A program made the position numbers and the translations under genes. 64,000 nucleotides of DNA from Alkalicoccobacillus plakortidis (lineage in GTDB: Bacteria; Bacillota; Bacilli; Bacillales; Bacillaceae_D), in contig NZ_JAMQJY010000001.1 of NCBI RefSeq assembly GCF_023703085.1, positions 2,480,001 to 2,544,000 of the forward strand. The letters run 5' to 3'. How positions within the stretch are numbered: the first letter of the stretch is position 1; each line of letters starts with the position of its first letter. The notes beneath the pieces were generated by a model, which was not told the DNA's origin, searched no databases, and was given only the letters and a program-made list of their open reading frames with translations. This document shows positions 28,487 through 38,385 of this stretch, in pieces.

Positions 28487-31257
28487 ATGCCCGAAGAACA
28501 AACAAGGTATTCAAGACTTGCGAATATCACAAAAATGATCAATATGAAGCAGGAGTTACGTGAAGTGTTGGAGCAGGTTACACAGGCAATATCAGAAGAA
28601 ATTGTCCGCTGTGATTCTGTGGGCATTTATTTGCCACAAAAAGACGGAACCTTCAGAGGATATGTTGGAAAACCCGAGGTCCTTAATGGTTGGACTTTAG
28701 ATATGCATGTTGTTGATACCGAGTTTGATTTACTGGCTAAAGAAGTGATTGAAACAAAAAAGACTATATATATTCCCGACACTTCAAACGATAATCGACC
28801 TGACCCGAGGGCAGTTAAGGGGTTCCAAATTAAATCATTATTAGCCCTTCCAATCTCTTTTGAAGAAGAGTTATTTGGTCTTGTATTTCTATTTGACTAC
28901 GGCATTCCAATGAACCTTACAGCGAATGAAATACAAACGGTTGAAGCGTATGTAAGTATGGCTGCTGTTGCAATCCAAAATGCAAACAACCTAGCTCATA
29001 AAGAACATCTCATTAAAGATAAACAACTGTTGCTTGATGTGACGCGTGAGTTATCCATGTGCTCTTCTTTACAAGAGAGCTTAGATATCTGTTTTTTTCA
29101 CGTCGCAAAGGTTTTAGATAACTCGAATATTGGCGTTCATTTATTGGATCCGATAGCAGAAAAGAGTGTGAAACCAGCCAAGTTAAGTAAGGATAGTGAT
29201 TGGACAGAAGAGAACTGGATTAAAACTCACGACAAAATCAAAATTGACCAAAGTAACGACGCAGTGATGCAAGAGGTTTTTGAAACAAAAAAAGCCATTC
29301 TTATTCCGGATGTATTTAAGGACACCCGACCTAATCATGATGTCTGTCGCAACTTTGGAATTAAGGGTCTCGCAATGTTCCCCTTGATTTCAATGGGTGA
29401 AATTTTGGGTCAAATATCGATCGTGAATCTTGATGATAAGACTTTTTATTACTCAGAATCCGAAACCCAGTTAACACAGTCCATTGTAGACGCTACAGCC
29501 TCTACCTTATCTAACCTTATTTATATGGAAAAGCAAGAAATCATTATTGAGAATCGGACTTCGGAAGTTATTGAAAAGAACAAGGAGCTTGAAAGTGTTG
29601 TTAGAGAACTTTCTCAGCTTAGTCGTGAAATAGAACTTATTCTTAACTCTGCAGGTGAGGGAATTTTCGGGTTGGATCTGGATCGGAACATTACCTTTTG
29701 TAATCCAAGCTTGGCGCGCATATGCTCGGGTACAAAACAGAAGCAGAGCTCATTGGAAAATCAGCAGAGCCCATCATAAGCGGCAAGGAACAACCACTGC
29801 AAACATCTGATACAGAATATGATAGCTACTATAAAGATAAGGTCTTTTTTCGAAAGGATCACACAAGCTTCCCAGTTGAATACGTCATTTCCTTTATAAA
29901 AGAAGGAAATGAGGTTGTTGGAGAAGTCGTCACATTTAAAGATATAACACAAAGAAAACAGCTGGAAGATAAAATTAAGTACCATGCTTACTTTGACAGC
30001 TTAACAGACCTTCCCAATCGCAACCTATTATTAGACAGACTTACTCAAGGGTTAAAGTATGCCAAAGAAAACGGTGAAAAACTGGCCATTCTTTATTTGG
30101 ACTTAGACCGCTTTAAGCTTGTGAATGATTCACTTGGGCATAGTTATGGGGATCTTATACTAAAGGAAGTTGCCGCCCGTTTAGTCGACTGCGTGCCAAA
30201 AGGGGCCACGGTATCACGTCAAGGTGGCGACGAATTTACGATCTTTTTGCCTTCAATTAAAAGTGAAAAAGAAATTGTGAAGGAAATTCAATGTATACAT
30301 GATGCTTTCTCGCTCCCATTCAAATTATCAAACCAAGAGATGTATGTAAAAACAAGCATAGGCATCAGTCTATATCCTGATAATGGCGAGACAACCGAGC
30401 TATTAATTAAAAATGCCGATACAGCCATGTACAAGTCGAAGGATACACCAGGTAACAGCTATCATTTCTTTAGTGAAGGCATGGATACAAGAACTTTTGA
30501 AAGCATCCAGCTTGAAAATGAGTTGTACAGAGCGTTAGAAAAAGAAGAATTGGTTCTGTTCTATCAGCCTCAAATCAACTATCAAACAAATAGCATGACA
30601 GGTGTTGAAGCATTAATTAGATGGAATCATCCAACAAAGGGACTAATTGCACCAGATTTGTTTATTCCGATTGCTGAAGAGACTGGCTTAATCGTACCGA
30701 TTGGTGAGTGGGTGCTTCGTGAAGCCTGCAAGCAGCTAAAGGAATGGCATCAAGTGGGCAACCCTTCACTTAAGATGTCCGTTAATTTATCTGTTCAGCA
30801 GTTTGAACAAAGTCACTTATTTTCAATTGTACAACAGATACTTGAGGAAACAGATATTTCTCCAGAGTATCTAGTTCTTGAGATTACAGAGAATCTGATT
30901 GTAAAAAATACCGAGCTCACCTTAAAAACGATGAAGCAACTAAATGGCTTAGGAATCGATTTAGCCATTGATGACTTTGGCACTGGCTATTCATCTCTAG
31001 GCTATTTAAAAAACCTACCAATCTCCACCCTAAAAATCGACAAATCCTTTGTTCAGGACATGTTACGAGATAATGCTGCCATTACAAAAACCATCATTAC
31101 ACTTGCTCACAACCTAAACCTTGAGGTCATTGCCGAAGGGGTAGAGACAAAGGACCAGGCAGATTTTTTAACCTCTATAGATTGCCAGTTGATGCAGGGA
31201 TATTTTTTCAGTAAACCAGTACAATCGACCGACATTATGATAAAATATTTCCAGTAG
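28487..31257 (+). CDS. GAF-GAF-PAS-GGDEF-EAL cyclic-di-GMP protein (double insertion in the PAS region)
   Basis: The reconstructed protein is 922 residues: GAF at about 20-165, a second GAF at about 185-345, a coiled linker, PAS at about 385-490, GGDEF at about 500-660, and EAL at about 670-920. The frame shift at 29705-29714 lies in CCAAGCTTGG. Reading it as CCAGCTGG gives [20 protein letters not shown], a classic PAS segment. The cyclase motif RQGGDEF is intact, but no RxxD inhibitory site precedes it. EAL residues are present: [28 protein letters not shown] and AEGVET. So it may be a diguanylate cyclase, a phosphodiesterase or both. It lacks membrane helices and is cytosolic. Confidence 0.88.
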
Positions 31258-31291
31258 TGTTTGAAATTATAACCTAAAGGAGATTGTTATC

Positions 31292-32928
31292 ATGAAAGCA
31301 GCTCGCATGGTCTTAGAGTATTTAAAAGGGAATGGCGTTCAACATATTTTTGGTATTCCAGCAGGATCAGTTAATGCATTCTTTGATGAACTTTATGAAA
31401 TGAGTGAAATAACACCCATCGTAACAAAACACGAAGGAGCCGCATCCTACATGGCTGCAGCGTATGCCAAATATACCGATCACCTAAGTGTTGCGATTGG
31501 CTGCAGCGGACCTGGAGGCACAAACCTCGTAACAGGTGCAGCCAATGCCATGCGAGAGCACCTACCAGTCTTATTCATTACTGGCGCTGTTCCTGTGAAT
31601 ACCGTTGGATACAATGCCTCACAGGAATTAGACGCTGAACCTATCTTCCGCCCTGTGACTAAGTATAGTGTCACAGTAAACGAGGCAAAAGATGTGCTGC
31701 CAGAACTAGCAAAGGCTTACGAAATGGCAATTTCCGGCGTACCTGGCCCCGTACATATTGCCATCCCAATCGATGTGCAACACGGAGAAGTTGAAACAAC
31801 ACAACTACCTGCTTCACCCGCTCGAGACCAAATCGTTCCTGACTTAAACACAATCAAACAAGTAGCAGACGAGCTTGTTTCACGTGAAAATGGATACATC
31901 TTAGTTGGACAAGGTGTACGAAACTCTGTAGAGCAACTAATCGAGCTTGGCAGAACTTTTAAACTGGCCAATCGTTACCACTCCACAAGCAAAAGGCTAC
32001 ATTCCAGATAACCACCCCCTTCTAGTTGGCGTATATGGCTTTGCCGGTCACGAATCTGCCTCACAATTGATAGCAGAAGGCAATGGAAACGTATTGCTAA
32101 TCGTTGGTTCCAAGCCTAGGAGAAACCGCAACAAATAACTACAACGTCAAACTCACAGAAAATCGCTTCACTGTGCAGTTAGACTTTGATCAAACCGTAT
32201 TTAACCGCAAATATAAAACAGACCTACCTGTACTAGGAGATATTAATCTCAGCCTATTATTTTTAAATGAAGAACTACGCACAAGAGGACTCACTAAGTC
32301 AGAACTTGCGCCTAAAGCTACTGAAACAGTGCAGGACCTTGAAGAGTATAACACCAAAAATGTGCTCTTATCTCTACAAAACTATCTACCAGCCTCAACT
32401 AGATATACCATTGATATCGGCGAATTTATGTCCTATGTCATTAATCATATGAAAGTACTAGACTCCGACACCTATGGCATTAACGTTCACTTTGGCGCTA
32501 TGGGAACTGGAATCGGGTCTGCCATCGGATCAAAACTAGCCGAACCAGAACGCCCCGTTGTCTGTATCACTGGCGATGGCTGCTTTTTCATGCATGGCAT
32601 GGAGATCCTAACAGCTAAAGAGCATAATCTGCCGATCCTATTTGTCATCATGAATAACGCCCGCTTAGGCATGGTTTATCACGGACATAACTTACAATTT
32701 AAACGTACACACCCAACATTCGAACAACAACAAATTAACATTAGTGCAATGGCAGCTGCTATGGATATCCCAAGCTTCCAAGTAAACGATATCGCAGACC
32801 TAAATCAAGCCACAATCGACAGCCTAATGAACCTAAACGGACAAGCCGTACTAGAAGTTTCACTCATCGATCAAAACACACCACCAATGGGAGACCGCGT
32901 AAAATTCCTCTCTTCTTTTGGAAAGTAA
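31292..32928 (+). CDS. Thiamine-diphosphate enzyme, acetolactate-synthase-like (frameshifted twice)
   Basis: The start at 31292 follows AAAGGAGATTG. Deleting one base in GCTTGG at 31945-31950 and in CCAAGC at 32110-32115 gives a 544-residue enzyme. The catalytic Glu lies in KHEGAASYMAAAYAK. The central domain has PQAKGYIPDNHPLLVGVYG. The C-terminal ThDP motif begins ITGDGCFFMHGMEI and ends near VIMNNARLGM. The fold is that of acetolactate synthase, pyruvate oxidase and related decarboxylases. The exact reaction is uncertain. Its own terminator follows and no partner gene is adjacent. Confidence 0.83.
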
Positions 32929-32932
32929 AAAT

Positions 32933-32975
32933 AAGGGAGACGGCATTGATTATGCCTGTCTCCCTGTTTTTATAT
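32933..32975 (+). terminator. Terminator of the ThDP enzyme gene
   Basis: AAGGGAGAC-GCAT/ATGC-GTCTCCCT followed by T5. Confidence 0.85.
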
Positions 32976-32977
32976 GG

Positions 32978-33445
32978 TCTGGAGCTTGGTAAGTCGGTGC
33001 AGGACTTGGTGTTGAGCTCCGGTTCTTGCTTAGGCGGACAGGGCTCTTGGTGTTCAGCTCCGTCTCTTGCTTAGGCGGACAGGGCTCTTGGTGTTCAGCT
33101 CCGTCTCTTGCTTAGGCGGACAGGGCTCTTGGTGTTCAGCTCCGTCTCTTGCTTAGGCGGACAGGGCTCTTGGTGTTCAGCTCCGTCTCTTGCTTAGGCG
33201 GACAGGGCTCTTGGTGTTCAGCTCCGTCTCTTGCTTAGGCGGACAGGGCTCTTGGTGTTCAGCTCCGTCTCTTGCTTAGGCGGACAGGGCTCTTGGTGTT
33301 CAGCTCCGGTTCTTGGTAAGCTGGACGGGTCCCGTGGTATCTGGCTTCGGTTCTTGCTAAACTACTTTTCCCTCTGGCTAACCGACTCCTCTTCTTGGAC
33401 TTCTCTTCCCTCTAGCTATCAGGCTCCTCTTCTTGCTTTTCTACT
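32978..33445. repeat. 41-bp tandem array 3 (TTAGGCGGACAGGGC units)
   Basis: TTAGGCGGACAGGG recurs at 33030, 33071, 33112, 33153, 33194, 33235 and 33276, exactly 41 bp apart. The copies are almost identical. Half-units begin TCTTGGTGTTCAGCTCC (20 bp) and TCTTGCTTAGGCGGACAGG (21 bp). Flanks at 32978-33029 and 33300-33445 are degenerate units. It lies between two convergent genes. The TCTTGG/TCTTGCT alternation is shared with array 2, although the rest of the unit differs. Confidence 0.93.
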
Positions 33446-33474
33446 CTAATTTACTTTTTGTGATCATAAATAGT

Positions 33475-34074
33475 TTACATTTGTGAATAAGATTCTTTGA
33501 TAACCTGCAAGATTGCACCCATCGTCCTACCTTTAAATTCATCAGGAACCGCATCTCCGCTTGGATTTTCGTAATAGCAGCCACCCGTGGACTCATCGTA
33601 CAAATACCCAATGGCGGTTAGAGAGTCTTTAAGTTCTTTAGGTAACGCAGACGCACCCGACTGTTCCGCAAAATAGGATGTCGGATACACCTTAACATCT
33701 ATGTCCCCCTCACCCGTCCAAACAACAAAAAGATCCGTCTCTTGTTGCACAACCCACTGACCTTTAGAAAATAATGATATTCTCGCCCCATCGAGTGCAG
33801 AGATTGCATCTAGATTAACCCCAAAGATGTTGTTGATGATTTGGCGAATTTGCACGCCACCTAGCTCTCCACTGTGCTGTGCCAGATGAGTTGCAATCGC
33901 CTCTTCGGATGTGGTTCCAGGAGAGAAAACAGTCCCTCTCGCCTCAGTTGGAAGGATTGGCAGCTTATCCAAGTTGATTTGATAAACCGAAGAGACGATT
34001 GACTGGATGTCTGCGCTAGTGATGGGATGATCTAAGGTATGTAGTTGGTGATCCATTGCTTCTGCTTTTTTCAT
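33475..34074 (-). CDS. Hypothetical protein, family not recognised
   Basis: The start at 34074 (MKKAEAMDHQ) has GGAGGT five bases upstream. The longer frame from 34149 is less likely. The 199-residue soluble product has no signal peptide or membrane helix. It has DIQSIVSSVYQINLDKLPIL, a repeated-looking helix pair (QIRQIINNIFGVNLDAISAL), and a beta-rich middle (FVVWTGEGDIDVKVYP). The C-terminal part contains YLYDESTGGCYYENPSGDAV. The two QI-N-L helical segments may be an internal duplication. No catalytic motif is evident. Confidence 0.6.
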   Translation of the reverse strand: MKKAEAMDHQLHTLDHPITSADIQSIVSSVYQINLDKLPILPTEARGTVFSPGTTSEEAIATHLAQHSGELGGVQIRQIINNIFGVNLDAISALDGARISLFSKGQWVVQQETDLFVVWTGEGDIDVKVYPTSYFAEQSGASALPKELKDSLTAIGYLYDESTGGCYYENPSGDAVPDEFKGRTMGAILQVIKESYSQM

Positions 34075-34320
34075 TTGTTGACCTCCGGATATATGGAATA
34101 GTTGATGATAAATCATTCTTTTCTCTCGATGATCCTCAGTTAGAACCATTTGGTTTATCCAATTAGTTGCCGCTTAGTGTGAGTTTTTTCTATATAATAT
34201 CTACCCATATTTTACTACAAAAAAACGAAACAGCTAGCTTTTATCACCCTCAAAACGTTTCCTTGTTAATCTCCACTATTCGAATCTGTTATGATGAGTA
34301 TAAACCAAGATACAGAGAGG

Positions 34321-35316
34321 ATGTTTTCACGGATGGCTCAACAAAAACCCGCTGAAATTAGTAAGGATGGATCGTTTAAACGTCAAGTTAACCAATTCAC
34401 GACACCGTTTGGAGACAAGCCAGATGAACTGCCAGTTGAGGCAGGTCGCTATCGTTTGCTGTGGTCGGCGGCTTGCCCGTGGGCACATCGTTCGGTGATT
34501 GTGCGCAAGATTCTTGGATTAGAGGATGCGATCAGCTTAGGAACGGTAAGTCCAATGCGGCCGAAAATTGGTCGAGTAGATTGGGAATTCTCCTTAGATG
34601 CAGATGGAGTTGATCCTGTGCTTGGAGCCCAATATATCAGCGAAGTCTATCAAAACTCGGATCAAGATTATTCTGGTCGACCAACGGTACCTGCGATTGT
34701 CGATGTTCAGTCCAAAAAAGTTGTGAATAATGATTACTTTAAACTCACCAACTATCTTGAAGCCGATTGGAAACCACTGCATAAGAAACAAGCTCCGGAC
34801 TTATATCCCGAGTCTTTACGTGAAGAGATTGATGCTCTAAACGAAATTATTTTTAATGATGTAAACAACGGTGTCTACAAATGTGGGTTCGCGCACTCTC
34901 AGGAATCTTATGAGGCTGCCTATGCGACGCTGTTTACACGTTTGGACGAGTTTGAAAAGCGTCTCTCAACCCAAAGATTTTTACACGGAGACTTCATCAC
35001 TGATTCAGATGTCAGACTCTACACCACTCTTGTGCGTTTTGATGCGGCTTATTTTACAGCCTTTAATACCAATCGAAACCTGATCCGTGAATTTGAAAAC
35101 CTGTGGGGTTATGTACGTGATCTCTATCAAACAGGTGGATTTGGCGACACAACTGACTTTGATGCGATCAAAAGGCATTACCACTTGTCGATTACCATTT
35201 CACCTGACAAAGCCGAACCAACCATTTTGCCAAAGGGACCAGACCTCGCAATTTGGGTTACAGAGCATAGTCGCGAACAACTAAGTGGTCGGGAAGGAAA
35301 ATTTCTTATTCACTAG
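34321..35316 (+). CDS. Glutathionyl-hydroquinone reductase (Xi-class GST, YqjG/ECM4-like)
   Basis: The protein is about 330 residues. A thioredoxin-like N-domain carries the catalytic Cys in WSAACPWAHRS, which reduces glutathionyl- or other thiol-conjugated hydroquinones. The helical C-domain has GVYKCGFAHSQESYEAA, RFLHGDFITDSDVRLYTTL and RFDAAYFTAFNTN, all hallmark blocks. Possible starts are 34291, 34321 and 34333. AGAGAGG sits just before 34321, and the 34333 ATG has it 12 bases upstream, so the first residues are uncertain. Low-GC Gram-positives often lack glutathione, so the physiological thiol may differ. Confidence 0.88.
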   Translation: MFSRMAQQKPAEISKDGSFKRQVNQFTTPFGDKPDELPVEAGRYRLLWSAACPWAHRSVIVRKILGLEDAISLGTVSPMRPKIGRVDWEFSLDADGVDPVLGAQYISEVYQNSDQDYSGRPTVPAIVDVQSKKVVNNDYFKLTNYLEADWKPLHKKQAPDLYPESLREEIDALNEIIFNDVNNGVYKCGFAHSQESYEAAYATLFTRLDEFEKRLSTQRFLHGDFITDSDVRLYTTLVRFDAAYFTAFNTNRNLIREFENLWGYVRDLYQTGGFGDTTDFDAIKRHYHLSITISPDKAEPTILPKGPDLAIWVTEHSREQLSGREGKFLIH

Positions 35317-35426
35317 TTAGCTAGTTTGTCGCTTTATGAAGTCTTCGTTAATTCTCACCATAAAAACAGGACTTCAAATCATAAAATGGAATAGTACTTT
35401 CATAGAACTGAAAGGAGCTGAGCTTT

Positions 35427-35798
35427 ATGAGGACTCCATTGCCAATTAAAACAAGGCTACTATTTTTTATGATTGTTGCAATTCTTACTTCACTCATTGT
35501 TGGATGTTCAGTAGGTACAACCGAGAATGAAGAGAATACGCTAGAAGGCATTGTCGCATTAATAAACGATGATCAGATATTATTAGTAGAAGGCTTAACA
35601 AGTGAGGAAGTTAAAGGGTTGACAGAGGTAGAGGTTCTCCATGAATCTGATGGCGCTGCAGCTTATCTTGTATTAGCAGAAGGTGTTGAAAATTTGACGA
35701 TTGGTGATAAGGTCAAGGTTTGGATTGAAGTCTTAGATGAATCTGCACCTGCCTATGGAAATGCTAGTAAAGTAGAAATTTTAGAAAAAGTTCATTAA
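35427..35798 (+). CDS. Small lipoprotein, DUF3221-like
   Basis: This 123-residue lipoprotein has a signal with hydrophobic core FFMIVAILTSLIVGCS and lipidated Cys about residue 27. The mature domain is a small beta-barrel-like fold: LEGIVALINDDQILLVEG, then IGDKVKVWIEVLDESAPAYG. This pattern is that of DUF3221 proteins on the Bacillus surface, whose function is not known. AAAGGAGCTGAG precedes the ATG. It is intact. Confidence 0.75.
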   Translation: MRTPLPIKTRLLFFMIVAILTSLIVGCSVGTTENEENTLEGIVALINDDQILLVEGLTSEEVKGLTEVEVLHESDGAAAYLVLAEGVENLTIGDKVKVWIEVLDESAPAYGNASKVEILEKVH

Positions 35799-35827
35799 CT
35801 TTAAACTGATTGGTAGTTGATCACAAT

Positions 35828-36337
35828 ATGGAAAAGCTAGAGATTCATGATGCCAAAAAAGACATGTACTCGGATATCAAGGATCAACGCCTTGAAGCCT
35901 ATCACATATACAAGGACCGGCTGCCCGCGGACCATTGGAACGCCTTAGCGCAAAATCTTTCATCAGATGCCGATACGCAAGAGGGTGTGGAGCTAATTGT
36001 TGCCACACTAAATGAAAAAGTAGTTGGCAGCGTTGTTCTTTTTCCAGCCAAAACGAGTGCCTATGAATTCATCGATGAGCTAGACTATCCGGAAATTCGT
36101 ATGCTTGCCGTTGCCAAAGAAGCGCAGGGCCAAGGTGTGGCATCTGCCTTAGTGAAGGAATGCGTGAATCGTGTAAAAGCAAAAGGCTTACCTGCGATTG
36201 GCTTGCACACCGGAGAGTTTATGACGGATGCGATTCGTTTGTATGAAGGATTGGGATTCAAACGATTGCCCGAGTTCGACTTTGTTCCGGCGGATGATGG
36301 CATTGTTGTGAGGGCGTATTATTTGGAATTAGAATAA
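35828..36337 (+). CDS. GNAT-family N-acetyltransferase
   Basis: ATG 35828 (MEKLEIHDAKK) is the likely start, 30 bp behind the lipoprotein. A TTG at 35810 in the same frame is possible. The roughly 170-residue product carries the acetyl-CoA binding loop EIRMLAVAKEAQGQGVASAL, where Q-x-x-G-x-A/G is the pyrophosphate loop, and the closing GLHTGEFMTDAIRLYEGLGF. The substrate is unknown. Confidence 0.82.
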   Translation: MEKLEIHDAKKDMYSDIKDQRLEAYHIYKDRLPADHWNALAQNLSSDADTQEGVELIVATLNEKVVGSVVLFPAKTSAYEFIDELDYPEIRMLAVAKEAQGQGVASALVKECVNRVKAKGLPAIGLHTGEFMTDAIRLYEGLGFKRLPEFDFVPADDGIVVRAYYLELE

Positions 36338-36351
36338 AGATAACCCTTGTA

Positions 36352-36384
36352 GAGTCTTTGATTATGATATCAAAGGCTCTTTTC
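36352..36384. terminator. Terminator between GNAT and MBL genes
   Basis: An AGAG-CTTTGAT/ATCAAAG-CTCTTTT stem lies between convergent genes. Confidence 0.7.
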
Positions 36385-37067
36385 TCAAGGCCAAACTCGG
36401 CGTATTTTCTCCGAGGCATTGGAAGTAATCGGCCTGCCATGACCGAATACAATTGCTTCATAATCCATCTTTCCTAGTTTCCTCTGACTCTCTCTCCCTA
36501 TTTTTTCATTCTCAAAACCTATCGGGTCCCCGATAGACAAAAGATTTGTACCTATATCACCGGCAAACATCACTTTATCCTCTTTCCATAGAAGAACAAT
36601 ATGCCCTGCACTGTGACCAGGTACGTGAACCACTTTAAATCCACCAACCAATTCAAGGACATCGCCATCTTTGAGGGTTTGATCAATGTGAAAGGACTCA
36701 AAACGCTTATTGGGATGCCAAAAAATGCGAAATAACACCCTCTGTAAAAGACCAGGAGCAGCCCTCATAGTCCTAAATCCTCCACCTTCTTCAGCAATCT
36801 TCGCATCTGCTTCATGCATATACGTTTTAGCTCCTGTCGCCTTTATAATGGCAGCGGCACTTCCTACATGGTCAAAATGACTATGCGTAAATATGATGTG
36901 TCTAAGATCCGATAGGGGGCGACCTAGCTTCCTAATCGCATCAAATAAGACTTTTTCTTTCTTTGGAAAACCACGTCAATTAGTATTAGCTCCGGTCCTG
37001 TCTCAACAAGATATACGTTGGCAGAACCTAACGAAATCATGTATATACCATCGTGAATTTTTTTCAA
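36385..37067 (-). CDS. MBL-fold metallo-hydrolase (frameshifted)
   Basis: TTG 37067 follows AAGGAGAG. The protein begins LKKIHDGIYMISLGSANVYL. One G is missing at about 36972. Restoring it joins LILIDVGFPKKEKVLFDAIR and gives about 227 residues. The zinc motif HSHFDHVG, the later His in HVPGHSAGHIVLL and Asp in MFAGDIGTN are present, as is the final His in IVFGHGRPI. It resembles hydroxyacylglutathione-hydrolase-like proteins. The substrate is unknown. Confidence 0.82.
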
Positions 37068-37151
37068 GATACTCTCCTTTTTAAAAATGGTTACGTTTAT
37101 CATGACATTAATTAAGAATTCAGTAAATTAATTCAAGATTTTCACAATGAG

Positions 37152-37184
37152 CAAAAAAGCATAGACACTCGTCTATGCTTCTTC
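37152..37184 (-). terminator. Terminator of murB
   Basis: AAGCATAGAC/GTCTATGCTT stem with A and T flanks directly behind the murB stop. Confidence 0.8.
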
Positions 37185-37187
37185 CAC

Positions 37188-38114
37188 TTATACTTGCTCC
37201 TCAAGATCTTCACCCAATACAATCACTTCTGTATCCAACTCAACATGGAAAGTGTCTTTAACGGTTGCTTTCACCAAATCAATTAGATCTAGATAATCCT
37301 TAGATGTTGCTTGATCAATATTGACGATAAACCCAGCATGCTTCTTTGAAACCTCTGCTCCACCAATTCGTGTTCCTTGGAGGTTGCTCTCTTGAATTAA
37401 TTTGCCGGCAAAATGGCCTGGCGGTCGTTTGAAAACACTGCCACAAGAAGGATATTCAAGGGGCTGCTTTGATTCTCGTGCTTCTGTTAGTGCATCCATT
37501 TTGGCCTTAATGACAACCGGATCACCTTGGCTAAGGCCAAACTCTGCCTCCAGAATCACATAGTCGCTTTCCATGAAGATGCTTTCCCTGTAACCTAGGG
37601 CCAGGTTCTCCGTTTCGATCGTCAGAATTTCACCATCCTGTGTCATAACGGTCGCTCGATCAAGCACCTCAGAAATCTGCCCTCCATAAGCGCCCGCATT
37701 CATGTATAATGCGCCACCGACACTACCCGGGATTCCGCAGGCAAATTCAAGACCAGAAAGCCTGTGCTCCAACGCTTTTCTTGAAGCTTCAATAATGGCT
37801 GCTCCAGACTGAACAACCAATCTCTCACCCTCGATAAAAAAGTTCGTCATTTTGCTCATGCCAATGGTCAAACCACGAATGCCGCCATCTTTTATAATGA
37901 CATTGGATCCGCTGCCTAGAATGGTCAAAGGAATATCCGTTTTTTTTCGGATATCTAGAGCCGCTTTTAGTTCATCTATACTTTCCGGTGTCACAAAAAG
38001 ATCCGCGTTCCCGCCAAGCTTTGTGTAGACATGATTTCGTAGTGGTTCTGAAAGACATACATTTTCTTGTTTTATATGATTAAGTAGTTCATTATAAATA
38101 GATTCATAATTCAT
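37188..38114 (-). CDS. murB: UDP-N-acetylenolpyruvoylglucosamine reductase
   Basis: This 308-residue FAD enzyme performs the second committed step of UDP-MurNAc synthesis. The FAD-binding PCMH domain has TILGSGSNVIIKDGGIRG. The active-site blocks are ACGIPGSVGGALYMNAGAYGG and GYRESIFMES. The catalytic Ser is in YPSCGSVFKRPPGHFAGKLI, followed by IGGAEVSKKHAGFIVN. It has the short type IIa/b-like architecture common in Bacillus. It is monocistronic here, away from the usual division cluster, so it may be a second paralogue. Confidence 0.94.
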   Translation of the reverse strand: MNYESIYNELLNHIKQENVCLSEPLRNHVYTKLGGNADLFVTPESIDELKAALDIRKKTDIPLTILGSGSNVIIKDGGIRGLTIGMSKMTNFFIEGERLVVQSGAAIIEASRKALEHRLSGLEFACGIPGSVGGALYMNAGAYGGQISEVLDRATVMTQDGEILTIETENLALGYRESIFMESDYVILEAEFGLSQGDPVVIKAKMDALTEARESKQPLEYPSCGSVFKRPPGHFAGKLIQESNLQGTRIGGAEVSKKHAGFIVNIDQATSKDYLDLIDLVKATVKDTFHVELDTEVIVLGEDLEEQV

Positions 38115-38337
38115 TATACTCGCACCCCGTAGTTTAAAATAACTTGATACCTAGTATACAATATGGAAAATGATTTGCTAACGTTCTTTTGAATGATTTT
38201 TTTCCTGTATTTTGGCTTATATTTAGTTTAACAGGTTTTTTGGTTTCATACCGTCTTCTACACATCAAAAAAGCTCATCGACGATTCATCGATAAGACAT
38301 TGATTCAGCTTTCCTTACTAAGGAAGATCATTGCAAA

Positions 38338-38372
38338 CAAAAAATGCGGTCAGAAAGCACCGCATTTTTTAT
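38338..38372. terminator. Terminator of the nucleoside transporter
   Basis: A perfect AAAAAATGCGGT/ACCGCATTTTTT stem lies next to the stop at 38386. Confidence 0.88.
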
Positions 38373-38385
38373 ATGAATTGAAATT

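Noticed and set aside
32978..33445. CRISPR array
   Set aside because: Units are contiguous 41-bp copies with no variable spacers, no dyad repeat and no cas genes.
33231..33449. 72-residue ORF in array 3
   Set aside because: It starts inside a repeat unit and follows repeat periodicity. No RBS is seen.
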